Assembly (NCBI GenBank): GCA_009667805.1
Contig: CM019072.1
Coordinates: 32,729,519-32,793,518, forward strand
From: Leptobrachium leishanense
Taxonomy: Eukaryota > Chordata > Amphibia > Anura > Megophryidae
Reading direction: 5' to 3'
DNA length: 64,000 bases
The position numbers were made by a program, and so were the translations under genes. Shown here piece after piece: positions 9,391 through 21,300 of this stretch (position 1 is the stretch's first letter; the number at the start of each line of letters is the position of its first letter). The notes beneath the pieces are model-generated. The model saw only the letters and a program-made list of their open reading frames with translations. It had not been told where the DNA came from and searched no databases.

Positions 9391-12300
9391 GTATGGAGGC
9401 TGTCTATAGTGTGCCCTATTCTAATATAGAGAGACTGACATTACCCTATCCTCATATAGAGAGACTGACATTACCCTATACAGAGACAGCCTGGAGTGCG
9501 CCCTATCCTCATATAGAGAGACTGACATTACCCTATACAGAGACAGCCTGGAGTGCGCCCTATCCTCATATAGAGAGACTGACATTACCCTATACAGAGA
9601 CAGCCTGGAGTGCGCCCTATCCTCATATAGAGAGACTGACATTACCCTATACAGAGACAGCCTGGAGTGCGCCCTATCCTCATATAGAGAGACTGACATT
9701 ACCCTATACAGAGACAGCCTGGAGTGCGCCCTATCCTCATATAGAGAGACTGACATTACCCTATCCTCATATAGAGAGACTGACATTACCTATACAGAGA
9801 CAGCCTGGAGTGCACCCTATCCTCATATAGAGAGACTGACATTACCCTATACAGAGACAGCCTGGAGTGCACCCTATCCTCATATAGAGAGACTGACATT
9901 ACCCTATACAGAGACAGCCTGGAGTGCGCCCTATCCTCATATAGAGAGACTGACATTACCCTATACAGAGACAGCCTGGAGTGCGCCCTATCCTCATATA
10001 GAGAGACTGACATTACCCTATACAGAGACAGCCTGGAGTGCACCCTAACCTCATATATAGAGAGACTGACATTACCCTATACAGAGACAGCCTGGAGTGC
10101 ACCCTATCCTAATATAGAGATTGCCCTATTCTTATACACAGACAGCCTGGAGCATAACTATCTTTATATAGAGACTGCACTATCCTTATACGGAGACCGT
10201 CTGCTTGTACCTGGTAATGTCTAGTACAGAGGCTTTACTTAGTACCGGTAAATCCCTGGGACCTCTCCTTATAGGGAGTCAGCCTAGTACAGAGTCCCCT
10301 TTTAATACTGGGTATGTTAGCCCGGCTGTGACATGTAAAGGAAATCATTCCTAATACACAGAGCAGAGACTCGTTCTCAAGCACGAGAGGCATCCTTATA
10401 TAGAGCCTGCTGTGTGTACCGCTCCTAACACACCATGTGGACTCTGTGACTGCACTATCAGGACCTCTTGTTATATAAAAACACCTGAGTGCACAGGCTG
10501 CAAACACCAGTGATACACCGCACCGGTACACACCAGTGATACACCGCACCGGTACACACCAGTGATACACCGCACCGGTACACACCAGTGATACACCGCA
10601 CCGGTACACACCAGTGATACACCGCACCGGTACACACCAGGGATACACCGCACCGGTACACACCAGGGATACACCGCACCGGTACACACCAGGGATACAC
10701 CGCACCGGTACACACCAGGGATACACCGCACCGGTACACACCAGGGATACACCGCACCGGTACACACCAGTGATACACCGCACCGGTACACACCAGTGAT
10801 ACACCGCACCGGTACACACCAGGGTTACAAGATGCAATTAACTTCTCTCTAAATAAAGATACAAAGATCCTTCAGGCAGAACATGTGGATCAAGAAAACG
10901 AGAAGCGCACACAGGGCCCGACAAACGAGAAAGAGACTGGACCAAGGTAATCACTGCATTCCTACAGCTAGTGTGGCTCCTCCAGGTAGGAGGACGTCAC
11001 GTATCCCGTGTTTTACCTGGTTTTACTCGTCAGTAATAATGTGCGTAAAGTAGAGCTCGGATAGAAAGCAAGTTATATGCTCATCCAAGCTTTAATCAGT
11101 CACCGACCCAAATCTTAACATATTCCAGAAATATGTTCCATTTTAACCCAGGACTCTACTAAAACACTCATCCATGCTCTTATCTCCTGCCTCAACTACT
11201 GTAACCTTCTTCTGATTTGGCCTTAAATGAGCCTTGATTTTCCCTCTACCGTCTGTAATGAACAACTCTGACAGGCTCATCTACCTCCCATCCCAGTGCC
11301 TCTCGCTCCTCACGTCCCAGTGCCTCTCGCTCCTCACGTCCCAGTGCCTCTCGCTCCTCACGTCCCAGTGCCTCTCGCTCCTCACGTCCCAGTGCCTCTC
11401 GCTCCTCCCGCGTCCAAGTGCCTCTCGCTCCTCCCGCGTCCCAGTGCCTCTCGCGCCTCCCGCGTCCCAGTGCCTCTCGCGCCTCCCGCGTCCCAGTGCC
11501 TCTCGCGCCTCCCGCGTCCCAGTGCCTCTCGCGCCTCCCGCGTCCCAGTGCCTCTCGCGCCTCCCGCGTCCCAGTGCCTCTGGCGCCTCCCGCGTCCCAG
11601 TGCCTCTGGCGCCTCCCGCGTCCCAGTGCCTCTGGCGCCTCCCGCGTCCCAGTGCCTCTGGCGCTCCCGCGTCCCAGTGCCTCTGGCGCCTCCCGCGTCC
11701 CAGTGCCTCTGGCGCCTCCCGCGTCCCAGTGCCTCTGGCGCCTCCCGCGTCCCAGTGCCTCTGGCGCCTCCCGCGTCCCAGTGCCTCTGGCGCCTCCCGC
11801 GTCCCAGTGCCTCTGGCGCCTCCCGCGTCCCAGGACCTCTGGCGCCTCCCGCGTCCCAGTGCCTCTCGCGCCTCCCGCGTCCCAGTGCCTCTGCGCCTCC
11901 CGCGTCCCAGTGCCTCTGGCGCCTCCCGCGTCCCAGTGCCTCTGGCGCCTCCCGCGTCCCAGTGCCTCTGGCGCCTCCCGCGTCCCAGTGCCTCTGGCGC
12001 CTCCGCGTCCCAGTGCCTCTGGCGCCTCCCGCGTCCCAGTGCCTCTGGCGCCTCCCGCGTCCCAGTGCCTCTGGCGCCTCCCGCGTCCCAGTGCCTCTGG
12101 CGCCTCCCGCGTCCCAGTGCCTCTGGCGCCTCCCGCGTCCCAGTGCCTCTGGCGCCTCCCGCGTCCCAGTGCCTCTGGCGCCTCCCGCGTCCCAGGACCT
12201 CTGGCGCCTCCCGCGTCCCAGGACCTCTGGCGCCTCCCGCGTCCCAGGACCTCTGGCGCCTCCCGCGTCCCAGGACCTCTGGCGCCTCCCGCGTCCCAGG

Positions 12301-15300
12301 ACCTCTGGCGCCTCCCGCGTCCCAGTGCCTCTGGCGCCTCCCGCGTCCCAGTGCCTCTGGCGCCTCCCGCGTCCCAGTGCCTCTGGCGCCTCCGCGTCCC
12401 AGGACCTCTGGCGCTCCCGCGTCCCAGGACCTCTGGCGCCTCCCGCGTCCCAGGACCTCTGGCGCCTCCCGCGTCCCAGGACCTCTGGCGCCTCCCGCGT
12501 CCCAGGACCTCTGGCGCCTCCCGCGTCCCAGGACCTCTGGCGCCTCCCGCGTCCCAGGACCTCTGGCGCGTCCCAGGACCTCTCGCACCTCACGCGTCCC
12601 AGGACCTCTCGCACCCCGTAGCTCTTGCACCCCGTAGCTCTTGCACCCCGTAGCTCTCGCACCTCGTAGCTCTCGCACCTCGTAGCTCTCGCACCTCGTA
12701 GCTCTCGCACCTCTCGCACCCCGTAGCTCTCGCACCCCGTAGCTCTCGCACCCCTCGCACCCCGTAGCTCTCGCACCCCGTAGCTCTCGCACCCCGTAGC
12801 TCTCGCACCCCTCGCTCCCCGTAGCTCTCGCACCCCTCGCTCCCCGTAGCTCTCGCACCCCTCGCACCCCGTAGCTCTCGCACCCCTCGCACCCCGTAGC
12901 TCTCGCACCCCTCGCACCCCGTAGCTCTCGCACCCCTCGCACCCCGTAGCTCTCGCACCCCTCGCACCCCGTAGCTCTCGCACCCCTCGCACCCCGTAGC
13001 TCTCGCACCCCTCGCACCCGTAGCTCTCGCACCCCTCGCACCCCGTAGCTCTCGCACCCCGTAGCTCTCGCACCCCTCGCACCCCGTAGCTCTCGCACCC
13101 CGTAGCTCTCGCACCCCGTAGCTCTCGCACCCGTAGCTCTCGCACCCCTCGCACCCCGTAGCTCTCGCACCTCTCGCACCCCGTAGCTCTCGCACCTCTC
13201 GCACCCGTAGCTCTCGCACCTCTCGCACCCCGTAGCTCTCGCACCTCTCGCACCCCGTAGCTCTCGCACCTCTCGCACCCCGTAGCTCTCGCACCTCTCG
13301 CACCCCGTAGCTCTCGCACTCTCGCACCCCGTAGCTCTCGCACCTCTCGCACCTCTCGCACCCCGTAGCTCTCGCACCTCTCGCACCTCTCGCACCCGTA
13401 GCTCTCGCACCTCTCGCACCCCGTAGCTCTCGCACCCCGTAGCTCTCGCACCCCGTAGCTCTCGCACCCCGTAGCTCTCGCACCTCTCGCCACCCGTAGC
13501 TCTCGCACCTCTCGCACCCCGTAGCTCTCGCACCTCTCGCACCCCGTAGCTCTCGCACCTCTCGCACCCCGTAGCTCTCGCACCTCTCGCACCTCTCGCA
13601 CCCCGTAGCTCTCGCACCTCTCGTAGCTCTCGCACCCCGTAGCTCTCGCACCCCGTAGCTCTCGCACCCCGTAGCTCTCGCACCCCGTAGCTCTCGCACC
13701 CCGTAGCTCTCGCACCTCTCGCACCCCGTAGCTCTCGCACCTCTCGCACCCCGTAGCTCTCGTAGCTCTCGCACCTCTCGCACCCCGTAGCTCTCGTAGC
13801 TCTCGCACCTCTCGCACCCGTAGCTCTCGCACCTCTCGCACCTCTCGCACCCCGTAGCTCTCGCACCTCTCGCACCCCGTAGCTCTCGCACCTCTCGCAC
13901 CTCTCGCACCCGTAGCTCTCGCACCCCGTAGCTCTCGCACCCGTAGCTCTCGCACCTCTCGCACCCCGTAGCTCTCGCACCTCTCGCACCCCGTAGCTCT
14001 CGCACCTCTCGCACCCCGTAGCTCTCGCACCTCTCGCACCCCGTAGCTCTCGCACCCCGTAGCTCTCGCACCTCTCGCACCTCTCGCACCCCGTAGCTCT
14101 CGCACCTCTCGCACCTCTCGCACCCCGCAGCTCTCGCACCCCGTAGCTCTCGCACCCCGTAGCTCTCGCACCCCGTAGCTCTCGCACCCCGTAGCTCTCG
14201 CACCCCGTAGCTCTCGCACCCCGTAGCTCTCGCACCCCGTAGCTCTCGCACCCCGTAGCTCTCGCACCTCTCGCACCCCGTAGCTCTCGCATCTCTCGCA
14301 CCACTCGCACCCCGTAGCTCTCGCATCTCTCGCACCACTCGCACCCCGTAGCTCTCGCATCTCTCGCACCACTCGCACCCCGTAGCTCTCGCATCTCTCG
14401 CACCACTCGCACCCCGTAGCTCTCGCATCTCTCGCACCACTCGCACCCCGTAGCTCTCGCATCTCTCGCACCACTCGCACCCCGTAGCTCTCGCATCTCT
14501 CGCACCACTCGCACCCCGTAGCTCTCGCATCTCTCGCACCACTCGCACCCCGTAGCTCTCGCATCTCTCGCACCTCTCGCACCCCGTAGCTCTCGCACCC
14601 CGTAGCTCTCGCACCTCTCGCACCCCGTAGCTCTCGCACCTCTCGCACCCCGTAGCTCTCGCACCTCTCGCACCCCGTAGCTCTCGCACCTCTCGCACCC
14701 CGTAGCTCTCGCACCTCTCGCACCCCGTAGCTCTCGCACCTCTCGCACCCCGTAGCTCTCGCACCTCTCGCACCCCGTAGCTCTCGCACCTCTCGCACCC
14801 CGTAGCTCTCGCACCTCTCGCATACCGTAGCTCTTGCATCCCGTAGCTCACATGTCTGGCATCTCGCTCCTCAGATCGCGCGCCTCACATCTTTACACCT
14901 GCTCCCTGTATCATAATACTGATCCAGTGGTATATGATTCTGTTCCATTGGCTTTTCTGTATCGCTCGATTATTGATGACTATGATAATATGCATACTTG
15001 CTGTATCGAACTGTACACTTTTTGCTTTGAATAAAATAATAATAATAATACTGATCCACACATACAAAGCTCTCCATAACCCCTGTCTACATCTCTCTTT
15101 TCATCAGGTATGTTCCATCTTGGTCATTTCACTCTGCCAGTGACCTGATATTAACCTCTCCTCATACCTGCACCCGCTACTCTCACCTTCAATACTTTTC
15201 CCAAGATGCTCCTTATCTACGGAACTCCCTATCTTACCACATTCAACTCTCCCCGTGCCACAGTCTTTCCAAACGTCTATAAAAACACATTACTCAATAG

Positions 15301-18300
15301 AGGTCTATCCGCTCACACCATAATCCCGTCCCCATTGTACGGCGCTGTGAAATGTTGGTGCTTTAAATAATTGTAATTGTTGAGCATTTTGAGAAGGGGC
15401 TCCAGCATGGCTGCGGGATGCTGAGAGGGCCAGAATCTGGCTAAGTGACATTTGCCCTCTAGGCCATCCCGCACCGGTCTGGGAACCTTTCAAATTCTTT
15501 CTTGGAGACCGCTGGACAGAAGATGGCATGTTCCACTTCTTCATCTCATTCCACTGATTCATTCTTTGGTCTCATAGGATTATTGTCTCAGTTACCTATA
15601 TCGATATGTGCCCTAGGACTCAAATCCCACATGAAGGTCATGGTATTCGTAACAGATGCTGCCTATAGCTGTCGAAGTGTAGTAGTTCATCTTTTATTGT
15701 TCCCTCCTTTAGGATAACCAAAAAGCTCCTGCGAGATCTCTGCAAGCAGCATAAACTCTACGTCACCCCCTACTTAAATGACACCCTATACCTTCATTAC
15801 AAAGGTAAGATCTGTAGAGAGGTGGATGTAGAGGTTATTATTTGTATTATCCTTTATTTATATGGCGCCACATATTCCGCAGTGTTTTCCAAGATCAGTG
15901 TGCAAGGGGTTAATACATTGGAATACCACACATGGTGATGACTGGATTCAGGGGGACCCTGTTCCCAAGAGAATTTACAATCTATGAGATGTACAAGTAT
16001 TTTGTGAGGTTGGCGCATCCATATCATAAGGTGTCTTGCCCAAGGACACTCGCTGGTGGCAAGTCGTCTTTCCATGATTGTAGATCAGCGACCTGGTGGC
16101 TTGGTTGAACCCGCTTCTCGCAAAGTCGAGACTTCACAGTTGTATTGGAGGGATGTGCTGAATGGTATTTTGACTTGTTTCTCCACGGTCAAAGGGTAGA
16201 GATGTTACAACTGGATTCCGCAGCTGATTATTGTGTGTTAGACGAGTATGTACCGTTTGGTGTCTTGCCCAAGGACACTTACTGGAGAGGTGCTCTTGCT
16301 GGGATTTGAACCTGTGTCTCCACGGTTACAGAGTAGTGATGTTACCTCTACTTTATCCAGCCAGTACATCAGATTCTAAAACCATATCCCCCTCTTCCTT
16401 ATCTATCCCTTTAATTCACCCAGGGTTCATGCATATTGAGAATTTGGAGGAGTACACAGGCTTGAAATGTCTGTGGCTGGAAAGTAACGGCCTGCAGAAG
16501 ATTGAAAACCTGGACGCACAGGCAGAACTGAGATGTCTCTTCTTGCATCAAAATCTGATCAACAAGATCGAGAACATTGAACATCTGCAAAAGCTGGATT
16601 CCATTAACCTCTCCAATAACTACATCAGGACCATAGAAAACCTGTGTGAGTCTCCACGATGTATTATGCGATGGTAGAAATGCAGGAGGGTGGGATATGG
16701 GATAGGCCTGAGCTAGTGGTGTCTGATGGCAGAGCATATGGATTAATCAGTGGGTTGGGGGGGGTTATTTGGCTGTAAGGTCTAAGAAAGACTTTAATTT
16801 GGGGGAAATGAAGACAGACTATTGCAAAGTAGTAAAATTCTTCAGTAAATGAGAGACCTGAGCACACGGAGGCATACCAATGGGCTCGCTTTGTTTAACC
16901 CCTTCACTACTGTGATCGAGTTAACTTGATCTTTTAAAGTGATGTCAAGTGACTGAGAACAAGTCATCTCCATCTGGTCTTATTCTGAAGAATTGAAAAT
17001 GAATTTTATTTGCTCTAGAATATGATCCTAAACCTACAGTCCATCAGACGGATCAGCTTATGTATTGTCACTCGCTGAAACTGGCATTTAAACGTTTCTT
17101 TTCAGAGTCTGTGCGATCCCGAGATTGTCGTGCAGAAGGGGTTATCTGCCTGTCAAATGCAGTGCATATAGTCTAAATCAGTGGTTCCCAAACCGGTCCT
17201 CGGGACCCTCAACCAGGCCAGATTTTGCAGATCACCTTGGGGAAAAGCAGACTGAATCCTGCAATCACTGAGCATCAAATAATATCACCTGTGCTGTGCT
17301 TCAGATATCTGCAAACCTGGCGTGTCAGAGGGTCCTGAGGACAGGTTTGGGAAACACTGGTCTAAATGGACTGTAATGCTAAAGATAAGAGGGGTGGTGG
17401 AGGTAGAGTTCTGTGTTGGTGGTGGGGTACGCGGTGTTGATAGAGTTAAGGGGTATTTAAAGGATTTTGCTAAAAAATCCTTCGTGAAAGTGTTAAGTGT
17501 GTTATTGCGGTATTAAGGCCACATGGAGGATATGTACAGAAAAAAATGGCTTCGCGCCTACTCCCTATCAGGGCGGCTGTGTGAACCATAAGTATTCAGC
17601 CTGTTCCATGTATAAAACATAACAAGAAGAAAAGTGGTCATTTTCGCTCACTCCTGTAGCTCCATGCGAAACAAAACCCAATCTGAGGTTTTAGTTTACT
17701 TGAATGGCCATTAAAGTGTAAGCTCACCTGCCACGTCACAGCACCTCTGGTACATACACATGGAGGATATATCTGTGGTCAAGCATCATGGTAAATATGA
17801 ATGACTGAATAAGGCATTTTCTGTCCTAATAGATTTTGAGTGTCTACCTTCTCCTCAATTAGACCACCTCGGTCTCCACCTTTTTCTCCTTTTTTTTCTT
17901 CTTCTTTCTCTTCATCCATTAATTTGTCTTTATTTTCCCTCGTCCTTCTCTTTTCTTGCTTTGTCCCATTCTCTGGTTTCCTTGTGGATTGCTGCCCATT
18001 CTGCCCTTCCTGCCATCTTCTCTTCCTGAAGCTACCTGGCGTATGCACAGAGTATTCCAACTTCAAAAATACTGCTATCAGGGTTATTTAGAAAAAGGTG
18101 AAAACCAGGAGAAGAGAACAATCTAGACCAAAATAACTGATTTGGAAAGTGAGGTAAATGTGAGAATTTTTCTGGTTTGGCTATTTTGACCTAGAATTTT
18201 CACTTGTCCAGTCATTCTCCTGAGTTTCATCTTTATTGAATAGACCTGTATGTATTTATGAAGGGCGGCTCTTTTTTTTTTTTTTTTTTTGAGAAAGATT

Positions 18301-21300
18301 TTACCAGGAAGGATACATTGAGATTTCTCTCATTTTCAAATATGTCCTGGGTGGCGAGTATGTACCATTAGGTGTCTTGCCCAAGGACACTTACTGGAGA
18401 GGTGCTCTTGCTGGGATTCAAACCTGTGTCTCCACCGTCTTTCGCCACGGCTATAGAGCAGTGTTGTTACCCCTACTCCACCCAGCCGGCACCAGTTTTA
18501 TACACTGTATTCTTCTATATTGTTCGCTTACGGTCATAAAATGTTATTAAATTGTAAATTAAAAAGGGGGAAAAAATGTGTATCCATGAATGATATCTTT
18601 TAAAGAAGAAAGATCCTGCATTCTGTATCCAGGTGTTTAAAAAAAAAAAAAGTGCTTTCATCGCGTCAAACAAAGGCTTGGAAAAGACCTTCTCTAAGGT
18701 GAAACCAATGCCGCTGCTAAGCATCTCTGCATGAAACAAAACCATCTTTTTATCAGTCAGTTACAGTGTGTGGGACCTTTCCCGTTTTAAAGGTGTCTTT
18801 TGGCTTAAGGAAAATAATTCCTATGGTCTCCCGCACCCTTGCGAAGAGTAAGTATGTTTTTTTTATATGTTCTATATGTTGATGGCCTGTAAACGAGGTG
18901 GGAATACCACGGGCGGGGGGGGGGGGGACGGGGACGCAGTGGGAGGAATCCTATTGTTAAATTGGAGGACCACAACCTAATCCATTTCTAAAGGGGCAGC
19001 TAGAAGTAACATGGAGTACAGGTGTTTACTACTGCACTATATATTTTATTTTAGTAAGGTTTAGTCAGAATGACTGTTCCTGGCGTTGATGGGAGTTGGC
19101 AGCATCTGTGGAACAGAGATCAAGAGGTCCATATTTCACTGTAGCACCATATTACTATTTGTTTTTGGCTGTCACTTCCAGTCTGTGATTTTATTCCTCT
19201 AGCTATAGCTCCTGTTCTGATGTTATCTGTTGCAGCTTCTCTTCCTGTTCTGTCCACCCTGCAAATCTCTCACAACCAGCTGCAAACTGTAGAAGACATC
19301 GTGCACCTTCGGGAATGCCCCAGCATCCGGGTATTGGATCTATCGCACAATAAGCTGCATGATCCAGCAGTAATCCGCATTCTGGAGGAAATGCCAAATT
19401 TGGTACGTAACCGTTTCACAGTCTTAGATCTGTATATGCCGTGTCACCACCTCTGTCAAATGTCACTATACATCTTAGTTTTCAAAAACCAATAGCCCCT
19501 TTCACAATTTGGATATGCTTTTTTTTCTTCATTGAAATACAAATCCGTGTGCCACCTGTGGAAAAACAATTTCCCAGTGAGATCTCACTCCTGTCACCCT
19601 GTAGTAATATAAAGAAGCCGAGAAGCATCCTCCACCCTCACTGTAACAAAGAGCTCAACAAACCTTAAGCTGGGGTGAGACTAGCGCATTTTTAACGTGC
19701 ATTTGGGCGCACTTAATCATGGCCGCAGTAGCAGCAAATGACGGGCAATGACGGCCAATATACAAAGTACGGCCGCACGAAAGTCCGGCCGCGCAACGCA
19801 AGTGGAAAATGAACGCATTTTTTCGAGAACGCAGAACCGCTAGTACTGACTTACAGAGTGCGCTGCGTCCGCTAGCGGCGTGTGTGCGTGATTAGGAGAT
19901 GTCAGACGCTGCTAATGTCCAGCCTACATAACGTCCAGATGCAAAAAGTGTTTTATTGACGATCCGTAAAATATCACGCACGAAAATGCGCATCGCATGA
20001 TCGTTTTCGAGCATTCCGTGAAAAAATACGTCAATGCGTTCGGACGCACTTTTTGACGGTCGCTGCGAATAATGTGTTCGTTTGACCCTAGCCTAAGTGC
20101 TGCTTTGAAAGAGCCAGGGAGAGGGCAGAATGCAGGGAGAGCGTTGGGGGTCACTCGCTACTGTACAAGAATAAGAATACCCCCGTACAATACAGATACA
20201 AGACCTTTTAATTGTTAACACTGCACCCCATGTTTCCAAAAATGTTATGATAACATTTATTTCAACAAAAAGCTCTCTGTGATGAAAGAGTTAAGTTATC
20301 TAAATGTTTTAAAATGCAATAATAAAAGGAAACCCTAACCGGAAACGAAACGTAGACCTTGATTTTAATTCCAAATCCATGCCTTTCTGATATTTTTGAA
20401 GAAAAACTCGGGTTTATTAGACCTGCTAATTTAGGAGCTTACATGGATCTTATTCAGGTGTTTAATCTGTATAGTGCATGCAAAAATAATAATATGGCTA
20501 GTAAATTTACTTGACATTGCTCTCCAGTAAGAGCATATGTTTCTGTGTTTTATTTTTCTTTTCCAAAATACAACCTAGATAAAAGAATCAAAACCATACA
20601 CAAAAAAAAACAGGTAATATCTTTTATTCTCACAATGTCATATACTTGCACCAAAAATAGTCCTTGTTACATGTGTCCACTACCAGAGGCCTAACCTCAA
20701 TATAAGTAAATGACAATCCAAGCAAAAGCAACCCCATATGGTGTTAACTTAACTACACGAACATAATTAAAACCTCACTTTTATTAGAACGAATTATAAA
20801 AAGTCAAACCGGGTTATTCACAGAAAGGTGACACTCTGGAGAAGTGAAAATTCTAGGTCAAAATAGGCTAGCCAAACCAGAAAAAATCTCCCATTTATCT
20901 CACTTTCCAAATCGGCTATTTTGACCTAGAATTTTCACTTCTCCAAAACGTTCTCCAGAGTTTCACCTTTCTCTGAATAACCCTGAAAGAGTGTACAATA
21001 CAATTCTAAAACCATCAGAGTACTCCCTCAGAAAGACAAAAACGACACATAAAAAAAAAATCAATGGAGGGCAAGTTAAATCTCTGCATAGATATATTTG
21101 CCACCTCCCAGAGTAAATCCACATACAGTACGATGTTGCAAAATAAGGATTTACTACAATTCGCTTGCGAGGGAACGGAGTCAGATCTGATAATAAATGT
21201 TTCAATGTGTTCACTGTATATATTTCTCCTACATAATCGCCAGGTGGGATAGTTATTGTTAAACGTTCTGGTTTAAGATTCTACAAGGTTCTATATACAG

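Noticed and set aside
10235..10837. Minus-strand 200-codon Cys/Val-rich frame
   Set aside because: Mostly the 26-bp minisatellite; all three frames are open.
11234..12653. Plus-strand Pro/Ser/Leu-rich frames of 411-467 codons
   Set aside because: Three overlapping frames over part I of the same array; they end as soon as GTAG modules begin. Repeat artefact.
14283..14570. Regular repeats as a possible CRISPR-like array
   Set aside because: Units are contiguous without unique spacers, in an intron of a vertebrate gene; ordinary minisatellite.
11281..14851. Minus-strand open frames of 753-1180 codons, rich in Ala-Arg-Gly-Cys-Glu
   Set aside because: They come from a 26-bp tandem repeat that lacks stops in all three minus frames. 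Several frames are open at once over the same DNA, and there is no start or domain context.
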